A DNA stretch of 64,000 nt from JAHEME01 sp034435035 (GCA_034435035.1 DAOTXW010000041.1:62001-126000); one strand, 5' to 3'; shown: positions 35,481 to 44,880, counted from the first letter of the stretch. Notes: generated by a model not told the origin, from the sequence alone. Numbers and translations: made by a program.

Positions 35481-36566
35481 CTACGCCCTGCGGTTCCACT
35501 GCGCGGACAGTGTCTTGAGCGCCGACGGCGTGCTGACTACAGAGATAACGTCACCCGGCCGCACAATCACCGCGCCGGCGGGCCGCACATCGACCCCGGT
35601 GCTGGACTGCAACAGCACGACCGACAGGTCCAGATCCTTTTCGATGCGGGCGATCTCGGCGCCATCCAGCCGCGACCCGGCATTGACCTCAATGCGCCCC
35701 ATCACCAGCACCCGGTCGTCTACCTTAAAGGTCTGGACGATCTCCGCCCGCGATGCGGCCCCCGCAAAGGCTGGCGCCGCCATCATCGAGGCGCTCATCA
35801 CCACATCCACATTCAGATGGTCGGCCATATTGCGGGCGAAGTCTTCGTCGAAGATCCGCATCACCATCCGGATGTGCGGGTTGTGCTGCCGGATGCGGCT
35901 GCCCATCTGCAGGTTCATCAGGTCGTCGTTAGTGCATACGATGATCGCGCTGGCGCGGTCAATGCCGGCACTTTCCAGCACATTGGACTGCCGCGCATCG
36001 CCGATGATCACCGGGACGTTCCATGAGCGCACCTGCCCGATGCGCGGTGAGTCGGCATCTTTCTCCACCGCCACAATATCCTCATTCAGCGCTACCAGTT
36101 CGCGCACCACCCGTACTCCCAGGTGGCCCAGCCCACATACGATGATGTGGTCCTTCAGCATTGCTGCCACGGCTTCCTCCCAGCGTCCCAGCCTGGCGCT
36201 GCGGTTGAATAGCAGGGTCACGAACTCGGCCGCTCCCTGAGCCAGCAGCGCCAGGCCCAGGGTCGGCATGATGAAGAAGTAAATATCCAGAAACCAGTGG
36301 TCCGGGAAATCGATGACCGGTTGGAAGAATGTCATCGTCAGCATATCATACAGCGCTTCGACAAACCGGATCGGCTCCGGCTGCGACGCATTCCACAGCG
36401 CCTGAAAGGTGATAGCCCCAACCAGCTCGATCAACACAAACAGCGCCAGTGTCAGGCGGAATTCACGCACCAGCACCCCGGTGTCGCGTAGGCCGGCGCG
36501 CAACCGGCGTGCCATGGATCGCCGGGCGGTGATGATCTCGGGAATCGAGCGAGAGGCGTCTGGCAT
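35481..36566 (-). CDS. TrkA-N (RCK) protein with a filterless pore-like membrane domain
   Basis: A 361-residue protein. Two or three N-terminal hydrophobic segments (about residues 38-125) resemble the pore module of RCK potassium channels, but the loop where the filter TVGYG should be reads MLTMTFFQPVIDFPDHW, with no GYG. A Rossmann RCK/TrkA-N domain follows with IIVCGLGHLGVRVVREL, an acidic AVEKDAD and IIGDARQSNVLESAG, then a TrkA-C-like domain to the end. It may sense NAD(H) and not conduct K+. It sits between yajC and secD, 30 bp after yajC, with GGGG before the ATG. Confidence 0.72.
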   Translation of the reverse strand: MPDASRSIPEIITARRSMARRLRAGLRDTGVLVREFRLTLALFVLIELVGAITFQALWNASQPEPIRFVEALYDMLTMTFFQPVIDFPDHWFLDIYFFIMPTLGLALLAQGAAEFVTLLFNRSARLGRWEEAVAAMLKDHIIVCGLGHLGVRVVRELVALNEDIVAVEKDADSPRIGQVRSWNVPVIIGDARQSNVLESAGIDRASAIIVCTNDDLMNLQMGSRIRQHNPHIRMVMRIFDEDFARNMADHLNVDVVMSASMMAAPAFAGAASRAEIVQTFKVDDRVLVMGRIEVNAGSRLDGAEIARIEKDLDLSVVLLQSSTGVDVRPAGAVIVRPGDVISVVSTPSALKTLSAQWNRRA

Positions 36567-36596
36567 AGTATCCCCTTTATTTCAGCGCGTCCGCGG

Positions 36597-36923
36597 CTAC
36601 TTGTCCGGCTTCATATGCCGGCGGGCGCTCTCAGAATAGGCCTGGAGATCAAACTCCTGTGTGATCGCTGCCGCCACAAAGCGCACCTCAACCCCCGGCG
36701 CAACCTCCACGGTCACGATGCCAGTGTCCGCGATGCTTTTGACCGTGCCGATCATGCCTCCATAGGTCAGCACCTCGCTGCCCACTTTCAGTGTCTGGAC
36801 CAGCTTCTCACGGCGTCTGAACTCCCGCTGACGCGGGGCAATCAGGAACGAATAGATGCCGATGGCGAACAACCCAATGATGAACAGATCGAACACAAGC
36901 TGCTGCAAGAATCCGGGGTTCAT
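36597..36923 (-). CDS. yajC: Preprotein translocase subunit YajC
   Basis: A 108-residue single-span protein associated with SecDF. The helix LFIIGLFAIGIYSFLIAPRQRE carries the family PxxRRR-like tail, followed by the cytoplasmic KVGSEVLTYGGMIGTVKSI and EVAPGVEVRFVAAAIT. The frame is open 16 codons further upstream, but the ATG at 36923 has AGGGAG before it and matches the family start. It follows the large GT-C-like gene by 28 bp. Confidence 0.9.
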   Translation of the reverse strand: MNPGFLQQLVFDLFIIGLFAIGIYSFLIAPRQREFRRREKLVQTLKVGSEVLTYGGMIGTVKSIADTGIVTVEVAPGVEVRFVAAAITQEFDLQAYSESARRHMKPDK

Positions 36924-36951
36924 GATCCACTCCCTGTTGCGAAAAATATCC

Positions 36952-39189
36952 TTAAGGCTGAATCGTGACACGCCCGATGATCACAGCATCCTGCCCCTCC
37001 GTGGTGAGCAGGCGAGAGCCGTCCGGATCGATCAGCCCTGCATACACTTCGTAGTCGCCCGCTGGCAGCGCCGTGATATCAACCCGATAGGAGTCCGGCA
37101 CCTGCTCGCCGGAAGACCAGATCGAGGTCGGGTAGGCACCGCCGAAGGGCTCACCTTCCATCTGGCTGGCAATCCCGCCCTGGCCGTCACGCATCTGAAT
37201 GAGCACGCGGTAGTCCGCCGCCGGTGCCCTGAGCGCCTGCCACAGCAGCAGCACCTCAAGCCCCTGGGAGGTACGCGCCAGCCGATAACCCAGCAGCGCG
37301 ATATCCCCGAAGTCGGCCCGCACGCCCGAGATGCCGCCCAGAAAGACGGCCGTGTCAAATGGCACTTTGGCCCGCGCCACCGGGTACCAGGTGACATCAA
37401 AGGGGTCATCGCCGATGCCCACCGCGATCTCGTAAACGCCGGGAGCCAGGCCGGGCGCCAGCTGAAGCGGGTGGTACGAGGTGATCAGCGTGCGCCCTGG
37501 CCAACCAGTGAAATCCAGCATGCGCCCTCCGAGCGCAGCGACCGCTCCCTCGTGGCTCTGAATGCGCAGTGCGACATACTGCTCGCCCTCAATATCCGGC
37601 CCGGCCAGCCATTCCAGGCTGACCATGCCTGTCTGGCCACCCTCCAGGGGTTCAAGCGAGAAATCGGTGGCGATCCGGTTGAGGGTCAGCCCGCCGGGTA
37701 TGCGAACCATGCTGACCAGAGCGGGCGTCAGCGGGCGCGGCTCAGCGGAGCGTCGAAAAACGACCACCGCATCAGGGCTGCCTGGCGCGACAGGAAAGCG
37801 TACTGATTCAGTATACAGACCGGTGAACCAGGGATCGCTCAACGGAGCATACCCATCGAGGGATTCCAGTTCCCGGCTGTTCAGTACCAGCGCCTCAGGG
37901 GCATAGTGCGCGATCCAGGACAGGCCATCACGCGGGGGCAGGTCGGCCCCCTCAGCGGAGCCGCGCAGCAGGATCAGCGGGCGCGCGGCGGTGTATCCCA
38001 GCACCCCTGCATGCGTCGTCCCGACCCGTGTGCCCGGGGCTGTGCTGGTCGCCAGCCAGTCGCCGGCCTGACGATAGCCCGGTTCAGCGATGCGAGGGTG
38101 GAGCGCATCAACCGGGACGGGCGATGCGCCTGCCACCAGCGTCAGAGTCGTTTCCACTGCAGCACCAACCACTGCCAGGGCGCCCAGCCCCGCCAACGCC
38201 CATGGAGCGCCCGGCAGGCGGGCATGGCGGTACAGCCATTCGCCACCCAGGGCGACCAGCGCGGCCAGCGCCACTGTCAGGGGGGCCAGGCTCCAGGCAT
38301 AAACGCTGACGCCCAGCATCGTCAGGACGATCAGGTGCAGAGCTGCCCATCCCGCCATCAGAGCGGCCCAGCGATGCTCGCGCAGGGCAAGCAGCCCCAC
38401 CAGCGCCAGCGCGGGCGCTGCTGCCCACAGCAGCGAGGCCTCCAGCAGAGCTGTCGCGGTTGCTGCCAGCCCACTGACAGCTGTGGCGCCGGCAATATCT
38501 GGCCCGGCGCCAGAAGCGCCAGGCATCGGCCCCACGCCCCCGAAGCTGACCAGCATCCACAGCAGGCCCGGCCCGCAGATCACAGCGAAGACCCCCACTC
38601 TGGCAGGCTGCAACGGCTGGCCGGTGATCAGCCGGTCGGCCGCCAGCACTGCGATCAGCGCCGCAGCCTCCGGGCGCAGCACCAGCGCCAATGCTAGAAC
38701 AGTCCAACTGAGGGCAAAGGCTTCTCGCAGGTGCAGCCACAGCCCGATCAGGCACACCGCCATCCACAGGGCTATATCCAGCCCTGCGGCGATCCACAGG
38801 ATCGGGAAAGCTGTGTACAGCGCGCCTGCTGCCAGCGCAGTCAGGGGGGCGCGCTGGCCGGCGGGCTGGCGCGCCGAGGCCGTCAGAGCCAGCCCCCCCG
38901 CGCCAATGCTGGCGAAGCTCAGCAGGTTGCTCAGCAGAGGGAGATCAAGCGGCACAGAGGGAGCGATCAGGCGGAGCAGCAGCGCATAGATCGGGCTGCC
39001 CGCGTCGTTGAAAGTGGGTGGCTCGCCCGGATTATAGGCGAAGCCAGCCCCGGCCCTCAGATTCTGCACAATGCGGTAAGTGATGAAGCTCAGATCAATG
39101 GAGTGCTGTGCAAATAGGATGCCAAGCCCTGCAGTGATCGCGGCCAGAATTCCCGCACTCAGCAGAGCCGCCTGCTGCTGCTTGCCCAT
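36952..39189 (-). CDS. Large polytopic GT-C-like membrane protein
   Basis: A 745-residue protein with about ten hydrophobic segments up to residue 370 and a soluble C-terminal half. The first loop reads FITYRIVQNLRAGAGFAYNPGE, the pattern of lipid-linked glycosyltransferases (DDAyISyRYaxNlaxGxGlVfNpGE), although the second catalytic Asp is replaced: DLSFITYR. The C-terminal half has two beta-rich segments ending with PAGDYEVYAGLIDPDG that could bind carbohydrate. Role in envelope glycan or lipoprotein glycosylation is an inference. It lies 10 bp after the PH-like gene in the operon that leads to yajC. Confidence 0.6.
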   Translation of the reverse strand: MGKQQQAALLSAGILAAITAGLGILFAQHSIDLSFITYRIVQNLRAGAGFAYNPGEPPTFNDAGSPIYALLLRLIAPSVPLDLPLLSNLLSFASIGAGGLALTASARQPAGQRAPLTALAAGALYTAFPILWIAAGLDIALWMAVCLIGLWLHLREAFALSWTVLALALVLRPEAAALIAVLAADRLITGQPLQPARVGVFAVICGPGLLWMLVSFGGVGPMPGASGAGPDIAGATAVSGLAATATALLEASLLWAAAPALALVGLLALREHRWAALMAGWAALHLIVLTMLGVSVYAWSLAPLTVALAALVALGGEWLYRHARLPGAPWALAGLGALAVVGAAVETTLTLVAGASPVPVDALHPRIAEPGYRQAGDWLATSTAPGTRVGTTHAGVLGYTAARPLILLRGSAEGADLPPRDGLSWIAHYAPEALVLNSRELESLDGYAPLSDPWFTGLYTESVRFPVAPGSPDAVVVFRRSAEPRPLTPALVSMVRIPGGLTLNRIATDFSLEPLEGGQTGMVSLEWLAGPDIEGEQYVALRIQSHEGAVAALGGRMLDFTGWPGRTLITSYHPLQLAPGLAPGVYEIAVGIGDDPFDVTWYPVARAKVPFDTAVFLGGISGVRADFGDIALLGYRLARTSQGLEVLLLWQALRAPAADYRVLIQMRDGQGGIASQMEGEPFGGAYPTSIWSSGEQVPDSYRVDITALPAGDYEVYAGLIDPDGSRLLTTEGQDAVIIGRVTIQP

Positions 39190-39200
39190 AACGGCCGCGC

Positions 39201-39797
39201 CTATCGTTCAGCCAGCCCATCGATGTCCACCATGCCGGTGGTCAAGTATTCGTCTACGGCGGGGGCGATCACGGCCTGCTGCCGCAGGTAGGGCAGCACT
39301 GCTTCAAGGATCGCCTGTGCGTCAAAGCGCCCATAGTACACTCTGCCGTGATCATCAAAGCTGACTTCAAACTCCATCATCTCGCCGTCATTCTCAATGA
39401 ACCGCACCACAGGGAACTGCACCACGAAGCCCTCGCGGGTACGCCTATGGCCGCGGACCATCTCCACTCGTTCCACCTCATCATACTCCAGCGTGGCGAT
39501 GCGGGGGCCCTCACGCCATATCAGCCGGTCCGGAGTGATCTCAACGCGGATCGGCTGGCGAACCCGCAGGAATACCGAAACGGCAGCCATCAGAATGGCA
39601 CTCCCCACGCAAGCCAGGCCGGTGAAAGCCACGATCAGGCCGGTGGACGGGCGCTGACTGGTAGCCAGCGAGACTGCCACGCCGATCGCGCCAATGACCA
39701 GCACGCCAGTGCCGATCGTGAATATGCGATACGCCAACCGGGTGATGCTCCGGCGTACCTCCGGGCCTGCGGGGATTATCGTCTTTGCCTGACTCAT
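39201..39797 (-). CDS. Two-helix membrane protein with a PH-like domain
   Basis: A 198-residue protein with two hydrophobic segments (about residues 24-78) and a soluble domain. The start of the domain, RVEITPDRLIWREGPRIATLEYDEVERVEM, resembles bacterial PH domains that follow two helices. It overlaps the preceding small CxxC ORF by 4 bp (ATGA) and the next gene starts 11 bp after its stop. Function unknown. Confidence 0.6.
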   Translation of the reverse strand: MSQAKTIIPAGPEVRRSITRLAYRIFTIGTGVLVIGAIGVAVSLATSQRPSTGLIVAFTGLACVGSAILMAAVSVFLRVRQPIRVEITPDRLIWREGPRIATLEYDEVERVEMVRGHRRTREGFVVQFPVVRFIENDGEMMEFEVSFDDHGRVYYGRFDAQAILEAVLPYLRQQAVIAPAVDEYLTTGMVDIDGLAER

Positions 39798-40006
39798 GGC
39801 GCCCCGTCGTTTTCTTCCCCGATCCGATTGGCAGGGCTTCCCCGCAGCCGCACAGCGGAGAGAGCCGGGGTCTCACGAGTGCTTCTCCCTGCGCCATACT
39901 CAAAGGCGCCCGTGGCCTGTTCGAACCCCGCCGCGCTGCCGGCCAGCGCCATCGCCTCACCGCCAGGCCGTGCGTAGCTGCTACACCTTACACACTTACG
40001 CATCAT
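39794..40006 (-). CDS. Small CxxC protein, probable first gene of the sec operon
   Basis: A 70-residue ORF beginning MMRKCVRCSSYARPGG; one CxxC could be half of a zinc ribbon. The middle has strong coding bias with G or C in nearly every third position (residues 17-35). Its stop overlaps the next start as ATGA, and a promoter (TTGCTG-17-TACGAT) lies about 40 bp upstream, so it fits as first gene of the operon that runs to secF. The Shine-Dalgarno is unclear and I do not recognise the family. The 107 bp to gltX hold only this promoter. Confidence 0.5.
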   Translation of the reverse strand: MMRKCVRCSSYARPGGEAMALAGSAAGFEQATGAFEYGAGRSTRETPALSAVRLRGSPANRIGEENDGAP

Positions 40007-40044
40007 GGAAGTGCCCATCCCAGAACCCGCCTCGCTGGCTACCT

Positions 40045-40073
40045 ATCGTAGCCAGATCCTGCACCTCCAGCAA
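40045..40073 (-). promoter_or_regulatory. Promoter of the operon leading to yajC-secDF
   Basis: Minus-strand TTGCTG (40068-40073), 17-bp spacer and TACGAT (40045-40050), just after the gltX stop codon. Confidence 0.6.
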
Positions 40074-40112
40074 GGCACTCTTCGGCTCAGGCAGGCTGAT
40101 GAGCAGCCGAAA

Positions 40113-41642
40113 TCAACCGCGGTTCGTCTGTGTGTCCTGCGTGATGCTGGCTGCTGCCAGATGATCAATAGCCTGGCGAAGACGTCTCAGGCAGAGATCC
40201 CGGCCGAGGATTTCCATCGTCTCAAAGAGGGGGGGCGATACCGCCTGACCCGTCACCGCCATTCGCACCGATCCGAACAGCTGACCGGGCTTCAGGCCGA
40301 GACGATCGGCCAGCTCCCGCATGGCCGTTTCCTGGGCCGCCGATCCAAAGTCGGGCAGGGCGCTCAGGGTGTCGTGAGCCGCCCGCAGTGCGTGCAGCGC
40401 CTCGGCGGCGCTCATCTTCTTTGGCACGAGGTCCTCGGCCTTCACCAGGATCTCGCCACGGAACAGGAATCCCACCATATCCACCGCTTCGGCCAGAGTC
40501 TTGATGCGCTCCTGGATCAGGGGGACTATCCGGGTCAGCAGATGTTCATCAACCTGCCAGCCTGCCTGCTCAAACACCGGCCTGAGCCGGGCGGCAAGCT
40601 CTGCCGGAGGCATCTGGCGAATGTAGACGCCGTTGAGCCACTCCAGCTTTTCGAACGGAAAAGCGCTGTTGGCCGGGTTGATGCGCGTTCCGTCGAATCG
40701 CTCGATGGCTTCCGCCATGCTGAATACCTCGCGGTCATCGCCGAAAGCCCATCCGATGTTGGCCAGGAAATTGACGAGAGCTTCAGGCAGAAAACCGGCG
40801 GCCATGTAGTCATGCACCATGACCGGGATGGCATTGCCATGCTTATCCCGGGGCGGGTTGCGTTTGCTCATTTTGCCCTGCCCGTTGGGGTTGAGCATCA
40901 CCGGCAGGTGCGCAAAGACCGGCATTTCCCAGCCAAATGCCCGCCAGATCTGAACATGGAGAGGCAGTGAAGGCAACCATTCCACAGCACGCATGACATG
41001 GGAAATCTCCATCAGGTGATCATCCACCACATGCGCCAGATGATAGGTGGGGAAGCCATCAGACTTCAACAGCACCATATCCTGCTGGGTGCTGTTTTCG
41101 AACTCCACTTCGCCGCGGATCAGGTCCTGGATGATCGTCTTACCCTCCAGCGGCATTTTGAACCGCACAACATATGGCAGTCCCTCCGCTGCCCTAAGGC
41201 CCGATTCTTCCGTGGACAGGCCGCGGCACAGGCGGTCGTAGCCGGGCGGAAGCTTCTGCGCCTGTTTCTCCGCGTTGACCTTCTGGAGTCGCTCCGGCGT
41301 GCAGAAGCAGCGGTAGGCCTTTCCCTGCTCCACCAGCCAGTGCGCCCAGTGCTGATAATGCTCCAGGCGTTCGGACTGGATATACGGCCCAAAGGGGCCG
41401 CCGACCTGGGGGCCTTCATCCCATTCCAGACCTGCCCAGCGCAGCGCCTCAGTCAGAGTCATCAGCGCGGTCGGATCAAAGCGCTTCTGGTCAGTGTCCT
41501 CGATGCGCAGAATGAACTGGCCGCCGTGGTGGCGGGCAAAAAGCCAGTTGAACAGCGCCGTCCGCAGGCCGCCAATATGAAGCGAGCCGGTCGGGCTCGG
41601 CGCAAAACGCACACGCACCGGGCGGTGGAAAGAGTCGGGCAC
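40113..41642 (-). CDS. gltX: Glutamyl-tRNA synthetase
   Basis: A 509-residue class I synthetase that charges tRNA with glutamate. The ATP-binding HIGH motif appears as PSPTGSLHIGGLRTALFNW, LRIEDTD follows, and the second signature GKMSKRN lies about residue 260. An alpha-helical anticodon domain completes it. The start is a GTG with AGGAGG 5 nt upstream. It lies 30 bp after rodA on the same strand and so is likely the last gene of the unit led by rplI. Confidence 0.96.
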   Translation of the reverse strand: MPDSFHRPVRVRFAPSPTGSLHIGGLRTALFNWLFARHHGGQFILRIEDTDQKRFDPTALMTLTEALRWAGLEWDEGPQVGGPFGPYIQSERLEHYQHWAHWLVEQGKAYRCFCTPERLQKVNAEKQAQKLPPGYDRLCRGLSTEESGLRAAEGLPYVVRFKMPLEGKTIIQDLIRGEVEFENSTQQDMVLLKSDGFPTYHLAHVVDDHLMEISHVMRAVEWLPSLPLHVQIWRAFGWEMPVFAHLPVMLNPNGQGKMSKRNPPRDKHGNAIPVMVHDYMAAGFLPEALVNFLANIGWAFGDDREVFSMAEAIERFDGTRINPANSAFPFEKLEWLNGVYIRQMPPAELAARLRPVFEQAGWQVDEHLLTRIVPLIQERIKTLAEAVDMVGFLFRGEILVKAEDLVPKKMSAAEALHALRAAHDTLSALPDFGSAAQETAMRELADRLGLKPGQLFGSVRMAVTGQAVSPPLFETMEILGRDLCLRRLRQAIDHLAAASITQDTQTNRG

Positions 41643-41672
41643 ACATTCCTCCTCGAATGAGACAGGAGCAGG

Positions 41673-42776
41673 CTACCAATCGCGGGGATTGTGACGCATT
41701 GCAATGCTTTCGACCAGGCCCACTCCGAACAACAGCGTGACCAGCGAACTGCCTCCGGAGCTGATGAAGGGCAGCGTCAGGCCAGTTACCGGCAGCACGC
41801 GGATGTTCATACCGACCGAAACCAGGGTCTGGAAGAAGATAACAGTCGCAACCCCGTAGCAGATGAGCGTGCCGGTCAGGTCGTGAGCTATGCGCGCAGC
41901 TCGCATGATCCGCCACAGGACAATTGCGATCAGGATCAGCACGGCCACCGCACCGACAAAGCCAAGCTCCTCCGCAATCACAGCGAAAATGAAATCCGTG
42001 TGGCGCACCCGCAGGTAGCGGAGCTGGCTCTGCGACCCCTGCATATACCCACTCCCCAGCAGCCCGCCGCTCCCGATGGCCGTCATAGCCTGCCGCATGT
42101 TGAATGCCGCATCGGGGTCCGCGTCGAGGTTGATGAAGGTGGTAATGCGCGAACGCTGGTAATCTTCCATCTGGGACCAGAGTACCGGGAGCATAACCAG
42201 CCCGGCAATGATAAACAGGACGATGTGCTCCCAGCGCATACCGGCTGCCCAGACCATCACGAACCAGGTGACCAGGACCAGGATGGTGATTCCCAGGTCC
42301 GGCTGGATGAAGATGAAAAAGACCGGAACGGCGACAAATGCCAGCGACTTCAGCACAGTGGACAGCTTTTCGATCCGGTCGGCTGAGTTTGCCAGCTGCT
42401 GGGCCAGCACGATGATCAGCAGCATCTTGGCCAGCTCGGATGGCTGAAAGCCGGCTACACCCAGGTTGACCCAGCTCTGTGCGCCTGCCTCGCCCTCAGT
42501 GCCCAGCAGCCCCACGATTCCCAGGATGGCGACGATGATGCCGTAGATCCACAACCAGGTGCTGGTGAGCAGACGGTAGTCAATCGCCGCGACGATGAAG
42601 ACCACCGCAACCCCGACGATTCCGTACAGGATCTGGCTGTTGACGCGATCGGCCAGGCTGGCAACGTCGCGGGTGGCGCTGGCGATCATCATCACGCCGA
42701 AGATGATCAGAATGATGATCACGCCCAGCAGCAGGAAGTCGAAGTTGCGGAAAAAGCGAACAGAGGGGGAAAGCAC
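41673..42776 (-). CDS. rodA: SEDS-family peptidoglycan polymerase RodA
   Basis: A 367-residue protein with ten hydrophobic segments that polymerises glycan strands during side-wall growth. Family motifs: WVNLGVAGFQPSELAK, FIQPDLGITILVLVTW, GSGGLLGSGYMQGSQSQL, HTDFIFAVIAEELGFVG and TGLTLPFISSGGSSLVT. The conserved QPSE and HTDFIF blocks point to RodA/FtsW, and the neighbouring RodZ-like gene favours RodA. A GTG start with AGG about 9 nt upstream. It follows the Nudix gene after 51 bp. Confidence 0.94.
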   Translation of the reverse strand: MLSPSVRFFRNFDFLLLGVIIILIIFGVMMIASATRDVASLADRVNSQILYGIVGVAVVFIVAAIDYRLLTSTWLWIYGIIVAILGIVGLLGTEGEAGAQSWVNLGVAGFQPSELAKMLLIIVLAQQLANSADRIEKLSTVLKSLAFVAVPVFFIFIQPDLGITILVLVTWFVMVWAAGMRWEHIVLFIIAGLVMLPVLWSQMEDYQRSRITTFINLDADPDAAFNMRQAMTAIGSGGLLGSGYMQGSQSQLRYLRVRHTDFIFAVIAEELGFVGAVAVLILIAIVLWRIMRAARIAHDLTGTLICYGVATVIFFQTLVSVGMNIRVLPVTGLTLPFISSGGSSLVTLLFGVGLVESIAMRHNPRDW

Positions 42777-42827
42777 TGGCGTATACCTGTAATCCTGTGA
42801 GCGTACAGCCAGCAGTATAGCGAGTGG

Positions 42828-43394
42828 TCAGGCAGTTCGCCAGCCCATCGACTCAAGGTGTGCCTGTGCCAGCCCGATGACGGCGGTTGAGGCCAGGCCG
42901 GGCAGATCGCCCGCCAGCCATAGTGCCCGCAGGTGCGCCAGCGGCAGAAAGTGCAGGGTCTGCTGCTCCAGATCGCCGGAGCAGGGGGGCGCCACAACAG
43001 CGGCCTCGCGGGCCAGGAAGGCATGCGCGCAGCCGCAGCCGCGGTTGCCATCGATAACATAGGCCCCCAGCGGCTGCCAGACCGGGGCCTGCAGGCCGGT
43101 TTCCTCCAGCAGTTCGCGTCGGGCTGCGGTGAGCGGGTCCTCGCCAGGTTCTATATATCCGGCAGGCAGCTCCAGCACCCGGCGTCCGATCCCGTGTTTA
43201 TACTGCTCCACAAACGCAACGCGCCCATCACTCATCAGCGCAAAGATGATGACGTAGGCCGGGATCTCAATGCCGTAGAAATCAGGGATGATGGTCTGCC
43301 CATCTTCCAGGCGGACTTCATCGACATATACCTTCAGCCAGGGCGAGGCATCGAGGATATGCCGGCGCGACAGCACTTCCCACCGGTCAGGCAT
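42828..43394 (-). CDS. Nudix hydrolase, ADP-ribose pyrophosphatase-like
   Basis: A 188-residue Nudix protein. The box GYIEPGEDPLTAARRELLEETGL fits GX5EX7REUXEEXGU exactly, and the N-terminal part (QYKHGIGRRVLELPAG) matches the NudF/ADP-ribose subfamily, which cuts ADP-sugars to AMP and sugar phosphate. It overlaps rimO by 8 bp (ATGCCTGA), so translation is coupled. Confidence 0.86.
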   Translation of the reverse strand: MPDRWEVLSRRHILDASPWLKVYVDEVRLEDGQTIIPDFYGIEIPAYVIIFALMSDGRVAFVEQYKHGIGRRVLELPAGYIEPGEDPLTAARRELLEETGLQAPVWQPLGAYVIDGNRGCGCAHAFLAREAAVVAPPCSGDLEQQTLHFLPLAHLRALWLAGDLPGLASTAVIGLAQAHLESMGWRTA

Positions 43395-44799
43395 GGTGAC
43401 CGCCCTGCGTGGCTTCGCGGAGGCTGTCCATGGAGATCACCCGGGCCGGCTGGACTGCTACGGTGCCCACCAGATCGTAGACCATGGCACCTGTGATGGT
43501 GACCGGGACAATTTCCCCCACCGGCAGGTGGCCTTCGACCACCACCGTCCCGTCGATCTCCGGGGCGTCCCGGTAGGATCGGCCAATGCTCAGCCCATTG
43601 TCTATGCTTTCGACCAGCACCGGCAGAGATCGACCCACAAAAGCCTGGTTGCACTGATGCGAGATATCCTGCTGGATCGTCATCAGGCGCTCCTGCCGTG
43701 CCAGCTTGATCTCATCAGGCACCTGACCCGGCAAGAGGGCGCTGGGCGTTCCCAGCTCAAAGCTGTAGGTGAAGGTCCCCACCCGATCAAAGCGCAGATC
43801 GCGCACAAACTGCACCAACGCTTCAAACTCGGCATCCGTTTCACCGGGGTAACCGACAATGAAGGTGGTGCGAATAGCGATGCCTGGCATGGCCTCGCGC
43901 AGCCTGGCCACAGTCTCGTAGACCCATTCAATCCGGGCCGGGCGGCGCATGCGTCTCAGCACCTCCGGGTGGCCATGCTGCAGCGGCATATCCAGATACG
44001 GCAGAATGCGTGGGTGGGAAGCCATCATCTCGATGAGGCGCGGGGTGACGTAGCCAGGGTAAGCATACAGCAGGCGAATCCATGGCACATCGGGCGTCAC
44101 CGCCAGGATCTGCTCAAGCAGCGAGGCCAGACCGTCCCGCAGGCCCAGATCGTGGCCGTAATCTGTCGTATCCTGGGAGATCAGGATGATCTCCTTCACG
44201 CCCTGCTCGTTAAGGCGAGCAGCCTCGCTCACGATCATTTCCGGGGGGCGGCTGACATGTGTGCCCTTGATGGCCGGGATGGCGCAGAAAGCGCACGGCC
44301 GGCGGCAGCCATCGGCGATCTTCAGATAGGCGCTGGCGCCGCTGCGGGCTACCCGCATCACGCCGCGCTCATCCGCACCGACCGTCTGCGCCTCATCGGG
44401 CAGATGGTAGATCGGCTCCGGGTGCTGGCGGCCGCGCAGCCGCTGGATCAGATCGAGGATGTCCATCCAGCGGCGCGTCCCGATCACCCCGTCCAGCCCG
44501 GAAACTTCTTCGGACAGCACCGGGCCATAGCGTTGTGCCAGACAGCCGGCTGCGATCAGCAGTTGGCCGGGACGCTTGCCGGCAGCCAGCTGCCGCAGGG
44601 CCTCGATATTCTCCTGCCGCGCCGACTCGATGAAGCCGCAGGTGTTGACGATCAGCACACTGGCGTCGTCAGGCGTGCCGCTGCCGCGGTAGCCTGCGCG
44701 GCTCAACAACTGGCCGATGCTTTCCGAGTCGACGGTGTTCTTGACACAGCCGAGGCTCAGCAGATAGTAAACGTGCCCGTCAGGGCTGGATTTTGCCAT
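43387..44799 (-). CDS. rimO: Ribosomal protein S12 methylthiotransferase RimO
   Basis: A 470-residue radical SAM methylthiotransferase that modifies an Asp of ribosomal protein uS12. N-terminal cluster domain: LSLGCVKNTVDSE and VNTCGFIESA, then AAGCLAQRY; radical SAM Cys motif ADGCRRPCAFCAIP (CX3CX2C); a C-terminal TRAM-like domain. The LGCVKN and GCRRPCAFC patterns separate it from MiaB. The frame extends 16 codons upstream to a GTG; the ATG at 44799 was chosen because the family begins shortly before this point. A Shine-Dalgarno is weak in both cases. Confidence 0.93.
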   Translation of the reverse strand: MAKSSPDGHVYYLLSLGCVKNTVDSESIGQLLSRAGYRGSGTPDDASVLIVNTCGFIESARQENIEALRQLAAGKRPGQLLIAAGCLAQRYGPVLSEEVSGLDGVIGTRRWMDILDLIQRLRGRQHPEPIYHLPDEAQTVGADERGVMRVARSGASAYLKIADGCRRPCAFCAIPAIKGTHVSRPPEMIVSEAARLNEQGVKEIILISQDTTDYGHDLGLRDGLASLLEQILAVTPDVPWIRLLYAYPGYVTPRLIEMMASHPRILPYLDMPLQHGHPEVLRRMRRPARIEWVYETVARLREAMPGIAIRTTFIVGYPGETDAEFEALVQFVRDLRFDRVGTFTYSFELGTPSALLPGQVPDEIKLARQERLMTIQQDISHQCNQAFVGRSLPVLVESIDNGLSIGRSYRDAPEIDGTVVVEGHLPVGEIVPVTITGAMVYDLVGTVAVQPARVISMDSLREATQGGHHA

Positions 44800-44880
44800 C
44801 GAAGATGCCAGGCTCCATAAACCGGTGAAACCCCGCATGGGGCTCACAGCGTGCTCGCGTTGGGTTGAATGAAGTCCGCG

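Noticed and set aside
39915..39935. A TTCGAAC stretch resembling a tRNA T loop.
   Set aside because: The flanking five bases do not pair and no acceptor stem or anticodon arm can be built on either strand.
43288..44820. A 510-codon open frame on the plus strand.
   Set aside because: Antisense to rimO, which carries intact cluster motifs; the translation is His/Gln/Arg-rich noise.
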